Shown: one piece after another, positions 1 through 9,158 of the stretch
How positions within the stretch are numbered: position 1 is the first letter of the stretch
Layout of the letters: each line of letters opens with the position of its first letter
Assembly: GCA_005888295.1 (NCBI GenBank)
Contig: VAWP01000024.1
Coordinates: 1-46,910 of the forward strand
Direction of reading: 5' to 3'
Length of the DNA: 46,910 nt
Source: Actinomycetota bacterium
Lineage (GTDB): Bacteria > Actinomycetota > Acidimicrobiia > Acidimicrobiales > AC-9
Made by a program: the position numbers and the translations under genes
The notes under the pieces: generated by a model
The model's database searches: none
Seen by the model: only the letters and a program-made list of their open reading frames with translations
Told to the model about the DNA's origin: nothing

Positions 1-899
1 CCGACCGCGTTGGTGAAGGGCTGGGGCGAGGCCTCGAGCAGGAACTCGTGCACCCCGTCGCGGGCGCAGTCCTCGGCCAGCTCGTCGAGCACGAAGTTCT
101 GACCCTGGGTCATTCCCATCTCGACCAGGTGCAGCAGGTGCACGGGCAGGATCGTGGCGTCGTCTTCGCCCGGCCACACCTCGAAGGTGAGCGTGTCGGT
201 CGCCACCGCGGCCACGTCGCGATCGTGGAACCACTCGACGGTCATGGTCGACAGGCCCGGTGACGGCGCCCCGTACCCGGCCTTGTCGCCGCGCGCCAGG
301 AGCTCCATCTGTCCGGTGCGGACCAGGACCACGTCCCCCGCAACGACCTCGACGCCCGCCTGAGCCTCGGCGGCGTCGAGGTCGGCGGCGGTGATGGCAT
401 AGCCCCCGTCCAGCCGCGTCGTACCGAGGGCGCGGGCAACGTCGAGGAGCACGCCGCGGGTCACCAGGGTCCGGATCTTGTGGATCCCGCACACCGAGGC
501 CCCGAAGGCGGTGACGCTCGACGCGTCGTTGCCGTTGTAGAGCCGTCCCTCGTAGCTCACGTGCCCGAGACCGTCCCAGTGTGTGGCGGCCTGCAGCCCC
601 ATCACGACCATGTCGTCGCTGGAGCAGAACTCGGCGGGATCGCCGGTGAGGGGGGTGTTGAGCTGGACCATGGCCCGCACGGGGTTGATCCGACCGGGCA
701 GAACGCCCGTCTGGATCCCCTCCGCCTCCGACAGCGGAAGGGCGAGCGAGAACGCCCGGCCTGTCCTGGCGCACGCTGCCGCCCGCCTGCGCACCTCGGG
801 AGTGATCAGGTTGACGGTGCCGATCTCGTCGTCCGGTCCCCACCGCCCCCAGTTGTTGACCTTCTTCGCCAACTGGTGGAACCGCTCCGGGTAGGCCAT
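1..899 (-). CDS. Cyclase-family (kynurenine formamidase-like) metal hydrolase, C-terminus cut off
   Basis: About 299 codons are visible; the frame runs off the left edge with no stop, so the gene is incomplete only because of the window. Residues 106-113 read THWDGLGH, the histidine/aspartate metal-binding signature of the cyclase family (PF04199), whose members hydrolyse amide or ester bonds. The N-terminus (NNWGRWGPDDEIGTVN) is typical of the actinobacterial catabolic branch. The ATG overlaps the stop of the upstream alcohol dehydrogenase by one base (TGATG), so the two are probably translationally coupled and belong to the ALDH-ADH-cyclase operon. Substrate unknown; ring or lactone opening in a degradation pathway is inference. 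Confidence 0.88.
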   Translation of the reverse strand, partial: MAYPERFHQLAKKVNNWGRWGPDDEIGTVNLITPEVRRRAAACARTGRAFSLALPLSEAEGIQTGVLPGRINPVRAMVQLNTPLTGDPAEFCSSDDMVVMGLQAATHWDGLGHVSYEGRLYNGNDASSVTAFGASVCGIHKIRTLVTRGVLLDVARALGTTRLDGGYAITAADLDAAEAQAGVEVVAGDVVLVRTGQMELLARGDKAGYGAPSPGLSTMTVEWFHDRDVAAVATDTLTFEVWPGEDDATILPVHLLHLVEMGMTQGQNFVLDELAEDCARDGVHEFLLEASPQPFTNAV

Positions 900-1963
900 C
901 AGGGGATGAGGACCCCTCGGGCCACCTTGCCGTCGGCCATGTCCGCGAACACGGTCTCGACCTCCTCCAACGGGTAGGTCCGGGTAACGAGCTCGTCGAG
1001 CTTGAAGCGCCCCTGCCGGTAGAGATCGATGACGATCGGGACGTCGACGTGCGGTCGGGCGGAGCCGTAACGCGAGCCCAGGATGCCGCGGTCGATGTGG
1101 GTGAGGGCGGCGACTCGGAACGACGCCTCGGCAGTCGGTGGCGGCACCCCGATGATGATGCAGTTGCCACCCCAGGCCAGGATGTCGACGGCCTGACGCA
1201 GGACGGTGGGGTGACCGACGCACTCGAACGAGTGGTCGACACCGTCCGGCAGGATCTGCTTGATGGCGGCCACCGCGTCGGTCGCCCGTGCGTCGACGAA
1301 GTCGGTGGCTCCGAAGTCGCGCGCGATCGCTTCTTTGGCCGGGTTGGCGTCGACAGCGACGATACGGACGGCTCCCGCGATCCACGCCGCCTGCACGGCG
1401 TTGAGCCCGATGCCGCCGACCCCGAAGACAGCCACGGTGTCGCCCCGGCCGACCTTGGCCCGGTTCCAGACGGCGCCGGCGCCGGTCAGCACGCCGCAGC
1501 CGATGAGCGAGGCCGCCTCGAGCGGCACCGCCGGGTCGATCACCACGGCCTGGCTCTCCTTGACCACGGTGTGCTCGGCGAAGACCGACGTGTTGGCGAA
1601 CATGTAGGCCGGCTCGCCCTTGTAGGTGAACGGCTGGGAGGTCTTGCCGAAGGTGTCCCGGCAGTGAGTCGGGTGACCGCTCTCGCAGGCGTCGCACTGG
1701 CCACAGTGGCCGAGGGTCACGAGCACGACGTGGTCCCCGGGTTTCACCTTGGTGACGCCCGATCCAACCTCCTCGACCACGCCGGCGCCCTCGTGGCCCA
1801 TGACGAGTGGCGTGGGGAACGGGATGGTCCCGTCGATCACGCTGACATCGCTGTGGCACACCCCGGCGGCGGCGATGCGCACGCTCACCTCGTTGGCGCC
1901 CGGACCCCGAGCCTCGAGGTCCTCGGTCACGTCGATCTTGCCGTTCCAGACGACGCCCTTCAC
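899..1963 (-). CDS. Zinc-dependent alcohol dehydrogenase (MDR family, class III-like)
   Basis: 354 aa from a GTG start that follows an AGGAGG ribosome site by four bases; longer in-frame starts lie inside the upstream gene. Catalytic zinc ligands are visible as GVCHSD near residue 37 and GHE near 60; four structural-zinc cysteines occur in [17 protein letters not shown]. The Rossmann motif GVGGIG lies near residue 180. The enzyme should oxidise an alcohol to an aldehyde with NAD(P) or a bound nicotinamide in the cytoplasm. It lies 16 bases downstream of an aldehyde dehydrogenase, so alcohol to aldehyde to acid is a plausible joint route. The substrate cannot be read from the sequence. Confidence 0.9.
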   Translation of the reverse strand: MKGVVWNGKIDVTEDLEARGPGANEVSVRIAAAGVCHSDVSVIDGTIPFPTPLVMGHEGAGVVEEVGSGVTKVKPGDHVVLVTLGHCGQCDACESGHPTHCRDTFGKTSQPFTYKGEPAYMFANTSVFAEHTVVKESQAVVIDPAVPLEAASLIGCGVLTGAGAVWNRAKVGRGDTVAVFGVGGIGLNAVQAAWIAGAVRIVAVDANPAKEAIARDFGATDFVDARATDAVAAIKQILPDGVDHSFECVGHPTVLRQAVDILAWGGNCIIIGVPPPTAEASFRVAALTHIDRGILGSRYGSARPHVDVPIVIDLYRQGRFKLDELVTRTYPLEEVETVFADMADGKVARGVLIP

Positions 1964-1979
1964 GACTCCTCCTTGTTCG

Positions 1980-3458
1980 TCAGCCCGGCCAGATGACGCT
2001 CTGCAGCTCGCTGTAGGCGTACAACCCGAAGTCGCCACCATCGCGGCCGACACCACTCATCTTGAACCCGCCGAACGGTGCCTCCAGGTTGCGCTGGGCG
2101 GTGTTGACGCCGACGTGACCCGCCCGCAGCTGCCTGGCCACCCGGAAGGCCCGCGCCGAGTCCTTCGAGTACACGTAGTCGTAGAGGCCGTACTCGCTGT
2201 CGTTGGCGAGGGCGACGGCCTCGTCCTCGCCGTCCACGGGGACCACCACCACGACGGGGCCGAAGATCTCCTCCCGGGCCACCCGCATGTCGTTGCGGCA
2301 CTCGGCGAACAGCGTCGGCTCGACGTAGTACCCGCGTTCCAGGGCGGGGGGCCGGCCGCCGCCGGAGACCAATTTTGCTCCTTCGTCGACCCCGAGGCGG
2401 ATGTAGTCCTCGACCCGCTGGCGCTGCGCAGCCGAGATGAGCGGCCCCACGATCGTGTCGCGCTCCATCGGGTCACCGACCTTGAGCGCTCCGGCGAAGC
2501 CCGCCAGCCGCTCGACGACCTGGTCGTAGACGGCCCGGTGCACGATGGCCCGGGTCGGCGCCGTGCAGATCTGGCCCGAGTGGAAGGCGAAGGTGCTGCC
2601 GATGGCGGTCACGGCGCCGGCGACGTCGGCGTCGTCGAGCACGACGCAGGCGCCCTTGCCGCCCAGCTCCAGCAGGAGGCGCTTCATGGTGCGGCTGCCC
2701 GCCTCGGCGATCCGCACGCCCACGGCGGTGCTGCCGGTGAAGCTCACCATGTCCACGTCGGGCGACTCGACGAGCGCGGCGGCGGCCTCGGCGCCCCTGC
2801 TGTTGACGAGGTTGACCACCCCCGGCGGCACCCCGACCTCCTCCAGGATCCGCACCAGCTCGATCACGCCGAAGGGATCCTGCGGCGCGGGCTTGATCAC
2901 GACCGTGTTCCCCATGGCCAGCGCGGGCGCCACCTTGCCCGCCATGTTGCCGATGGGAAAGTTGTAGGGCGTGATGCAGGCCACGACGCCAACGGGCTGG
3001 CGCACGGCCGTGGCGCCGATGACCCCGCCCGGGGCGAGAGGAGTGGCCTCGGTGATCTTGGGAGCCAGGGGCAGGTTGAGGTCCTGGAGGGCGCCGCGCG
3101 CATACCGCTCGAAGCGATCGGCGCACACCGGGACCTGGAGCTTGGAGCCCACGCTGACCGTGGCGCCGGTCTCGGCGATGAGAAGCGGCAGGAGCTCCTC
3201 GGCCCGCTTGCGAACGAGCTCGGCGGCGGCGCTGAGGAGCGCCGAGCGCTCGCCCGGCGTGGTGCGGGACCAGGCGCCGAACGCGTCCCGGGCGGCGGCC
3301 GCCGCCTGCGCCGCGTCGTCGGCCGTCGCCTCGGGGGCCAGTCCGATCGGCTGCTCGGTCGCCGGGTTCACGATCTCGTAGGGAGACCCCGAGCCCTCCA
3401 CCCACTTCCCCCCGATGAAGAGGTGGCGCTCGTCGTGACCAGTGACCGTCGGCGTCAT
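1980..3458 (-). CDS. NAD(P)-dependent aldehyde dehydrogenase
   Basis: 492 aa, full family length. LELGGKGA carries the general-base Glu and [10 protein letters not shown] the catalytic Cys; the C-terminus has the usual [16 protein letters not shown] segment. The chosen ATG is seven bases after a TANNNT box (TAACCT), fitting leaderless transcription; a GTG seven codons upstream is possible but has no ribosome site and would place the operator palindrome inside the gene. First gene of an operon with the zinc alcohol dehydrogenase and the cyclase-family hydrolase. Oxidises an aldehyde to the acid; substrate unknown. A palindrome shared with the ligase and igr-like operons suggests co-regulation with steroid catabolism. 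Confidence 0.93.
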   Translation of the reverse strand: MTPTVTGHDERHLFIGGKWVEGSGSPYEIVNPATEQPIGLAPEATADDAAQAAAAARDAFGAWSRTTPGERSALLSAAAELVRKRAEELLPLLIAETGATVSVGSKLQVPVCADRFERYARGALQDLNLPLAPKITEATPLAPGGVIGATAVRQPVGVVACITPYNFPIGNMAGKVAPALAMGNTVVIKPAPQDPFGVIELVRILEEVGVPPGVVNLVNSRGAEAAAALVESPDVDMVSFTGSTAVGVRIAEAGSRTMKRLLLELGGKGACVVLDDADVAGAVTAIGSTFAFHSGQICTAPTRAIVHRAVYDQVVERLAGFAGALKVGDPMERDTIVGPLISAAQRQRVEDYIRLGVDEGAKLVSGGGRPPALERGYYVEPTLFAECRNDMRVAREEIFGPVVVVVPVDGEDEAVALANDSEYGLYDYVYSKDSARAFRVARQLRAGHVGVNTAQRNLEAPFGGFKMSGVGRDGGDFGLYAYSELQSVIWPG

Positions 3459-3465
3459 GGCGGGT

Positions 3466-3471
3466 AGGTTA
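3466..3471 (-). promoter_or_regulatory. Putative -10 box of the ALDH operon (leaderless)
   Basis: On the minus strand TAACCT matches the actinobacterial TANNNT -10 consensus and ends seven bases before the ATG at 3458, so transcription probably starts at or near the ATG. No ribosome site is present, which agrees with leaderless initiation. Confidence 0.5.
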
Positions 3472-3488
3472 TCTGACACACCGTCGGA
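3472..3488. promoter_or_regulatory. Operator palindrome between divergent ALDH and LLM genes
   Basis: TCTGACACACCGTCGGA: six-base arms (one mismatch) around a five-base spacer, directly abutting the -10 box of the ALDH operon and 30 bases before the LLM start. It shares arm sequence, spacer length and total length with palindromes at 6964-6980 and 14490-14506. A TetR-type repressor site controlling both directions is inferred. Confidence 0.55.
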
Positions 3489-3517
3489 TGTGAGCTGGGA
3501 TCGGAGGGCTGCGACAC

Positions 3518-4657
3518 ATGGAGTTCGGGATCTTCGTCCAGGCTCACCTGCCTCGGCGCCGGCTGGAGGCCGACCCCGACGCCGAGCACCACGCCATCAT
3601 GAACGAGGTCGAGCTGGTGAAGGCGGCCGACCGGGCGGGGTGGAAGTACGTGTGGGTCACCGAGCACCACTTCCTGGACGAGTACTCCCACATGTCGGCC
3701 AACGAGGTCTACCTCGCCCACCTGTCCGCGGTGACCGAGCGGATCCACGTCGGCTCGGGCATCTTCAACCTCAACCCGCAGGTCAACCACCCGGTCCGGG
3801 TCGCGGAGAGGGTGGCCATGCTGGACCATCTGAGCGACGGCCGCTTCGAGTTCGGCACGGGGCGGGGCGCCGGCAGCCGTGAGGTCACCGGCTTCGGCAT
3901 CGAGAGCACGGCGGTGACCAAGGAGGTGTTCGACGAGGTCATCCCGGAGTTCCTCCGGATGTGGAACGAGACCGAGTACCACCACCAGGGGAAGGCCTTC
4001 ACCGTGCCTACTCGCAACGTGCTGCCCAAGCCCTGGCGCCGCCCGCATCCACCGATGTGGATGGCGGCGGGGAACCCGCCGACCTACGAGAAGGCCGCCC
4101 GGCTCGGGGTCGGCGTCCTCGGCTTCAACACCTCGGCCATCAGCGCCATGGCACCGATGGTGCAGGCCTACAAGAACGCCATCGGCGAAGCCGAGCCCGT
4201 GGGCGCCTACGTCAACGACAACGTGATGATCACCAACGGCGTGGTGTGCCTGGAGGACGGACGCAAGGCACGCCAGGTGGTCCAGGACATGGGGCTCGGC
4301 TATCTCCAGAGCCTCGTCTTCCGCTACCACGACACCTTCCCCAAGCCCGAAGAGGTGCCCGACTGGCCGGCTCTGCTACCCGAGCCCACGCCCGAGGACG
4401 TCGATCTTCGCATCAACGAGGGCTACATGCTCTGCGGGGATCCCGACGAGGTGCTCGAGCAGGTCCGACGCTACGAGAGCGTCGGCGCGGACCAGCTCGT
4501 CTTCGGCCTGCCGATCGACATGCCGATGGACGCAGCCCTCGAGACCATCCGCCTCTTCGGCGAGCACATCATCCCCAAGCTCGACGGCGACCCGGTGCAC
4601 CGGTCGACCCGCTTCCGCGACGCCGCCGCGGCGGCGACGAGCGCCGGTCGCGCGTAG
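3518..4657 (+). CDS. LLM-class flavin-dependent oxidoreductase (luciferase-like monooxygenase)
   Basis: 379 aa with the features of the bacterial luciferase-like family: EFGIFVQAHLP start, YVWVTEHHFLDEY near residue 45, a long GSGIFNLNPQVNHPVRVAERVAMLD region and DGRFEFGTGRG. A GGAGGG ribosome site lies nine bases before the ATG. Such enzymes use reduced FMN or F420 to oxygenate or oxidise small organics. It is divergent from the aldehyde dehydrogenase operon and shares its operator palindrome, so a role in the same catabolic pathway is likely; the substrate is unknown. The stop codon lies at the edge of the 122-bp intergenic repeat. Confidence 0.92.
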   Translation: MEFGIFVQAHLPRRRLEADPDAEHHAIMNEVELVKAADRAGWKYVWVTEHHFLDEYSHMSANEVYLAHLSAVTERIHVGSGIFNLNPQVNHPVRVAERVAMLDHLSDGRFEFGTGRGAGSREVTGFGIESTAVTKEVFDEVIPEFLRMWNETEYHHQGKAFTVPTRNVLPKPWRRPHPPMWMAAGNPPTYEKAARLGVGVLGFNTSAISAMAPMVQAYKNAIGEAEPVGAYVNDNVMITNGVVCLEDGRKARQVVQDMGLGYLQSLVFRYHDTFPKPEEVPDWPALLPEPTPEDVDLRINEGYMLCGDPDEVLEQVRRYESVGADQLVFGLPIDMPMDAALETIRLFGEHIIPKLDGDPVHRSTRFRDAAAAATSAGRA

Positions 4658-4777
4658 ACGCTGCAGGTTCGCCGGCGTCCGCGGCCTGGAGGCGTTCTTG
4701 TCGCGGCTATATAGCGGAAACGCAGCGCGGACACTGCAGGGTCGTGCCGCGGCGGCCCAAGCGGTCGTTCTTGTCGC
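4656..4777 (-). repeat. 122-bp dispersed intergenic repeat, copy A
   Basis: Read on the minus strand it is a 73-bp unit followed by a 49-bp partial second unit. Each unit is GCGACAAGAACG, 25 variable bases, then CCTGCAGYG; the first continues with GCGCTGCGTTTCC and 11 variable bases. A copy in the other orientation at 46680-46801 aligns without gaps. Around the CTGCAG core the first unit can form a six-pair hairpin (GCAGTG with CGCTGC, one G-U pair). The repeat fills almost exactly the gap between the convergent stops of the LLM and FadD3-like genes. Confidence 0.8.
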
Positions 4778-4779
4778 GA

Positions 4780-6399
4780 TCAGGATCGCCCGAGACCGAG
4801 CCCGCGCCCGCGCCGAGCCGCCTGCTCGCGCAGCTCGTACTTGAGCACCTTGCCGCTGGCGTTGAGCGGGAGGGCGTCGACGACCTCGACGTGGCGAGGG
4901 ACCTTGTAGTTCGCCATCGCGGCACGGGACCAGTCGATGACCTCGGCCGGCGTCAGCTCCTCGCCAGGCCGGGGGATCACGAACGCCACGCCGACCTCGC
5001 CCATGCGCTCGTCGGGAACACCCACGACCGCGGCCTGGGCCACCTTGGCGTTCCCGAGCAGGATGTTCTCGATCTCGGCGGGGTAGGCGTTGAACCCCCC
5101 CACGATGAACATGTCCTTCTTGCGGTCGGTGATGCGCAGGTACCCGCGCTCGTCCATGACGCCGATGTCGCCGGTGTGCAGCCAGCCGTCGGCGTCGATG
5201 GTGGCGGCGGTCTCCTCGGGCTCGTCGAAGTACCCCTTCATCACGTGGTACCCGCGCACGACGACCTCGCCGGGCTCACCAGTCGGCACCTCGTGGCCGG
5301 CGTCGTCGACCACCCTGATCTCCGTGTCGGGAATGGCACGGCCGCAGGTGTTGGCGATGGTCTCCGGGTCGTCGTCGTAGCGGCACATGCTCACGGTGCC
5401 GGTCGACTCGGTGAGCCCGTAGCCCGTGATGATCGTGCGGAATGTCAGCTCGCTGCGCATGCGCCGGATCATCTCGACCGGGACCGCGGCCGCGCCGGTG
5501 ACGGCCAGGCGCAGCGAGGACAGGTCGTAGCGGTGGCGATTGGGGTGGTCGAGGATCGACTGGTACAGGGTCGGCGGCCCCGGCAGCATCGAGATACGTT
5601 CCTCGGCCACGCGCGCCAGCACCGCCGGGACGTCGAACACGGCGTGGGGGACCACCGTCGCCCCCACGATGATCGACGCGAGGAAACCGGCCTTGTAGCC
5701 GAAGGTGTGGAAGAAGGGGTTGACGATCAGGTAGCGGTCACCCCGGCTCAGGCCCACGACGTCGGACCAGGCGCGAAACACCCGCAGGGTCTGGTCGTGG
5801 GTGACCATAGCGCCCTTGGGCCGCCCCGTGGTGCCGGAGGTGAAGATGATGTCGGAGAGGTCGTCGGGCCCGACCGCAGCCATCCGGCGCTCGACGTCGG
5901 CCGGATCCACCTTGTCGGCGCCGCTCAGGTAGTCGGCCCACGACAGGCTGCCGTCGGGAGCGTCGCCCCGCATCACGACGATGGCGTCGAGCGTCGACGG
6001 ACCAGCGGCCTGGCGCAGCGCCTCGACGTAGTCGACTCCGAGAAAGCCGGACACGGTGAGGACGACGCGCGCTCCGCTCTTGGCGATGACGTACGCGCCC
6101 TCGGGCCCCTTGAACCGGGTGTTCAGCGGCACGAGCACCCCGCCGGCCGACAGCACACCAAGGGCGGCGATCACCCACTCGGAGACGTTGGGTGCCCAGA
6201 TGGCGACGCGGTCGCCGCGCTCGACGCCGACAGCCATCGCCGCGCCGGCCGCCCGGCTGACCGCGGGCGCCAGGTCGGCGTAGGTCAACCGGCTGGTCTC
6301 GTCGACCAGCGCCTCGATGTCCGCATAGCGCTCGGCCGAGGCGGCCACGAGCGCCGGAACGGTGACAGGCGACGCGTCGCTGCTCACTGGGGTCATCAC
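4780..6399 (-). CDS. FadD3-like acyl-CoA synthetase (steroid ring-propanoate CoA ligase type)
   Basis: 539 aa AMP-forming ligase. DIIFTSGTTGRPKGAM near residue 185 is the ATP/AMP motif, GYGLTE near 330 the adenylate-binding motif, WLHTGDIG and DRKKDMFIVGGFNAYPAEIE the hinge and C-terminal domain, and SGKVLKYELRE holds the catalytic Lys. The MCRYDDDPETIANTCGRA stretch resembles mycobacterial FadD3, which activates the propanoate of the C/D-ring steroid intermediate HIP. The gene follows the phosphatase gene by four bases, with two adjacent ATGs. The igr-like operon 3 kb away supports a steroid role. Exact substrate is inference. Confidence 0.88.
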   Translation of the reverse strand: MMTPVSSDASPVTVPALVAASAERYADIEALVDETSRLTYADLAPAVSRAAGAAMAVGVERGDRVAIWAPNVSEWVIAALGVLSAGGVLVPLNTRFKGPEGAYVIAKSGARVVLTVSGFLGVDYVEALRQAAGPSTLDAIVVMRGDAPDGSLSWADYLSGADKVDPADVERRMAAVGPDDLSDIIFTSGTTGRPKGAMVTHDQTLRVFRAWSDVVGLSRGDRYLIVNPFFHTFGYKAGFLASIIVGATVVPHAVFDVPAVLARVAEERISMLPGPPTLYQSILDHPNRHRYDLSSLRLAVTGAAAVPVEMIRRMRSELTFRTIITGYGLTESTGTVSMCRYDDDPETIANTCGRAIPDTEIRVVDDAGHEVPTGEPGEVVVRGYHVMKGYFDEPEETAATIDADGWLHTGDIGVMDERGYLRITDRKKDMFIVGGFNAYPAEIENILLGNAKVAQAAVVGVPDERMGEVGVAFVIPRPGEELTPAEVIDWSRAAMANYKVPRHVEVVDALPLNASGKVLKYELREQAARRGRGLGLGRS

Positions 6400-6403
6400 G
6401 GGT

Positions 6404-6946
6404 TCAGGCCAGCTCCCGCTCCAGGCAGGCGACCAGCTCGACGATCTCGGCCGCGCAGCCGTGAAAGTCCTCGACCTCTCCCCCGGCCGGGTCGTCCACG
6501 TCCTCCCAGGGCTCGAGCTCGACCTGGTCCAGGTGGAGGGCCTCGACGCGGTCCGGCAGCGTTCCCGGTGTACCGGGGAGGTCTCGGCACAGCCGACGGA
6601 GCGTCGCCGTGCGCGTCGCAGCCGAAGGATGCCGACGGCGGACGTGCTCCACGTGCTCGCGGGCGAGCCCCACGACCAGGTCGGCCTCGTCGAGGTCGCG
6701 CTGGCGGATCTGGCGGCTGCGGTGCCCGTCGGCAGCGAGGCCGACGCCTTCGAGAGCTGACCGGGTGCGCCAGCTCATGGGCTGACCCTCCACCACGTGC
6801 GTACCCGCCGTGGTGATCCGGACCGAGCCCGATCGGGCCAGGGCGGCGCCCGCCATCACCGACCTGGCCGCGTTGCCGGTGCACAGGAACACGACGTGGT
6901 GCCGACCGGCGTCGACCTCGACACCCTGCTCCAGCTCGTCGCGCAA
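6404..6946 (-). CDS. Low-molecular-weight protein tyrosine phosphatase / arsenate reductase-fold protein
   Basis: 180 aa with a TTG start preceded by GGAGG. FLCTGNAARS places the CX5R phosphate loop at Cys22-Arg28; the conserved DDPAGG near the C-terminus supplies the general-acid Asp. Family members dephosphorylate phosphotyrosine or related substrates in the cytoplasm. It is the first gene of an operon with the FadD3-like ligase (four-base gap), and its -10 region carries the shared palindrome. A link between such a phosphatase and CoA-ligase expression is not established; it may simply share the promoter. Confidence 0.87.
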   Translation of the reverse strand: MRDELEQGVEVDAGRHHVVFLCTGNAARSVMAGAALARSGSVRITTAGTHVVEGQPMSWRTRSALEGVGLAADGHRSRQIRQRDLDEADLVVGLAREHVEHVRRRHPSAATRTATLRRLCRDLPGTPGTLPDRVEALHLDQVELEPWEDVDDPAGGEVEDFHGCAAEIVELVACLERELA

Positions 6947-6963
6947 CCTTGCCTCCCTGCTCT

Positions 6964-6980
6964 CCTGACCCGATGTTAGG
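6964..6980. promoter_or_regulatory. Operator palindrome overlapping the phosphatase-fadD3 -10 box
   Basis: CCTGACCCGATGTTAGG: CCTGAC, five bases, GTTAGG. On the minus strand TAACAT (TANNNT type) lies inside it at 6973-6978, about 27 bases before the TTG start. Same geometry as the sites at 3472 and 14490. The FadD17-like gene diverges from here, so both directions could be controlled. Confidence 0.6.
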
Positions 6981-7134
6981 TGAGGGTGGAGGCGAGGCTG
7001 CGCGACGAGCCGGGGCCCGATCGGGTGGGTCCGCCGGACTCGGGTGTCACGCCCGCCGGCAGCGCTTGATCGACGGACCCGGGTGGGGGAGACCCTGATG
7101 CGCCGACTCCTCCGCGAGGTGCAGACTGCCCCCG

Positions 7135-8737
7135 ATGACCACCATCGCCGAGCTCATACTCAGCCGGGCCGAGGAGCACGGGGCCCGAACGGCCGTCCTC
7201 TTCGAGGACCGAGCCTGGACGTGGGCCGAGTACGCGCAGGCGTGCGTCGAGCGGGCATCGGTCCTCCTCGAGGTGCGCCGACCGGGCCCGTTCCACGTCG
7301 GCGTCCTGCTCGACAACGTGCCCGAGTTCCCCATGTGGCTGGGCGCCGGCGCGCTCGTGGGGGCCACGATCGTCGGCGTCAACCCGACCAGGCGGGGCGC
7401 CGAGCTGCAGCGCGACATCACCCACACCGAGTGCCAGCTCATCGTCACCGAGCGTGTCCACCGGCCCCTCCTCGAGGGCCTCGACCTGGGCTTGTCAGAG
7501 GACCGGGTGCTCGACGTCGACTCGGAGTCGCACGCGACGCTGCTGACCCGGGTTCGGGGTGCAGCGCCACCCGAGACGCGGCCGGTTCCGAGCGATCGGT
7601 ACCTCCTTCTGTTCACCTCGGGCACGTCGGGGCAGCCCAAGGCGTGCATCTGCTCGCAGGGCCGGTTGGCGCGCATCGGCCAAGCCGCCGCCAAGAACTT
7701 CGGCATGACGCCCGACGACGTCTGCTACGAGGTGATGCCCCTGTTCCACTCGAACGCGCTGATGGCAGGCTGGGCGCCGACGCTGGCATCTGGCGCGGCG
7801 ACAGCGCTGCGGCGGAGGTTCTCGGCCTCCGGGTTCCTGCCCGACGTGCGCAGGTACGGCGCCACTTACTTCAACTACGTGGGCAAGCCGCTGTCGTACA
7901 TCCTGGCCACCCCGGAGAGGCCCGACGACGGCGACAACCCGCTTCTCCTCGCATTCGGCAACGAGGCGGCTGACCTCGACATCGAGCGCTTCGGCACCCG
8001 GTTCGGCTGCAGGGTGGTCGACGCCTACGGCTCGACGGAGGGCGGCGTCACGGTCGGGCGAACGCCCGACATGCCACCTGGCGCCCTGGGCCGGGCGCCC
8101 GAGGGCACTGTGGTGCTCGACCTCGAGACGCGACGCAGCCATCGGCGAGCTGTCGGCCCGATCGGGGGGGCTCGGCTTCGAGGGCTACTGGAAGAACGAG
8201 GAGGCCGACGCCGAGCGCGTCAGGGACGGCGTGTACCGCACCGGTGACCTGGCCTACCGGGACGCCGAGGGCTTCTTCTACTTCGCCGGGCGGGACTTCG
8301 ACTGGCTCCGGGTCGACGGCGAGAACTTCGCCGCCGCGCCGGTGGAGCGGATCCTGGCCCGTCATCCCGACGTGCTCCTGGCCGCTGTCTACGCCATCCC
8401 CGATCCCGGCGTGGGCGACCAGGTCATGGCCGCCCTGCAGCTTCGGAGTGGGCGGGACTTCGATCCGGTGGGGTTCGCCGACTTCCTGGCCGCGCAGCCG
8501 GACCTCGGTACGAAATGGGCTCCCCGCTTCGTCCGCGTCACTGCCCAGCTCCCGGTCACCCCGACGAGCAAGGTCCTCAAGCGCGGGCTGCGGCGGGAGC
8601 GCTGGGAGTGCAGTGATCCTGTCTGGTGGCGCCCGAGCGCTTCCGAGCACTACCGCCGTGTCACCGGCGAGGACATCGCCGACCTGCGTGCCGCGTTCAC
8701 GGCGAGGGGCCGGCTGAGCTCCCTCGAGGCGGGCTGA
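7135..8737 (+). pseudogene. FadD17-like acyl-CoA synthetase, broken by an internal deletion with frame change
   Basis: The first part, from ATG 7135, reads an acyl-CoA synthetase (LLLFTSGTSGQPKACI, DAYGSTEGG) in frame until about 8133; the second part (DAAIGELSARSGGLGFEGYW through LPVTPTSKVLKR) continues in another frame to 8737. Compared with FadD17-type ligases, which activate short steroid side chains, about 15-17 residues between LDLET and DAAIGEL are missing and the frame has moved. The junction has a GACGC direct repeat (GACGCGACGC), suggesting slippage or a repeat-collapse error. If the sequence is right, the product lacks its C-terminal catalytic domain; if it is an assembly error, this is an intact ligase of the neighbouring catabolic region. 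Confidence 0.82.
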
Positions 8738-8743
8738 GCGGGT

Positions 8744-8781
8744 TATATCTCTTGACAGATATATAGCTGTTAGGTCATGCT
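8744..8781 (+). promoter_or_regulatory. arsR promoter with autoregulatory palindrome
   Basis: A perfect seven-base inverted repeat TATATCT-CTTGAC-AGATATA (8744-8763) straddles a consensus -35 TTGACA (8752-8757). An 18-base spacer leads to CATGCT (8776-8781), then eight bases to the ATG. The AT-rich palindrome stands out from the GC-rich surroundings and fits an ArsR-family autorepressor site. Confidence 0.65.
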
Positions 8782-8789
8782 GTATCCCG

Positions 8790-9158
8790 ATGGTTGCGTT
8801 CGAGGTGCTGGCCGAGCCGAACCGGCGGCGCATACTGGACCTGCTCCGTGACGGGGAGCGCCCCGTCGGCGACCTGGTCCACGCCCTGGCCGTGAGCCAG
8901 CCGGCGGTGTCCAAGCATCTCGGCGTGCTGCGCGACGCCGGTCTCGTCGAGGCGCGGATCGACGCCCAGCGCCGCCTCTACCGCGTCAGGGCCGAGCCGT
9001 TGCGTCAGATCGACGACTGGATCGCGCCGTACCGGGCGCTGTGGACCTCGAGCCTCGACGCCCTCGAACGCCACCTCGACGACATGGACGACACGGACGA
9101 CTCCCCCGCCCCGAAAGGAGAACGCCGACATGGACGGCCAACTGCTCCAGACAGATGA
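8790..9158 (+). CDS. ArsR-family winged-helix transcriptional regulator
   Basis: 122 aa, of which roughly the first 85 form the winged helix: FEVLAEPNRRRILDLL, then GDLVHALAVSQPAVSKHLGVL as recognition region and RLYRVRAEPL as the wing. No metal-binding cysteine pair is present, so it is the non-metal type usually paired with SRPBCC proteins. The next gene starts inside its last 29 bases. Autoregulation is suggested by the palindrome over its own -35 box. Confidence 0.92.
   Translation: MVAFEVLAEPNRRRILDLLRDGERPVGDLVHALAVSQPAVSKHLGVLRDAGLVEARIDAQRRLYRVRAEPLRQIDDWIAPYRALWTSSLDALERHLDDMDDTDDSPAPKGERRHGRPTAPDR

Noticed and set aside
4656-4777. CRISPR array interpretation of the repeats with constant-length spacers
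   Set aside because: Only two units per site, repeat blocks are split and imperfect, and no cas genes are in the window.
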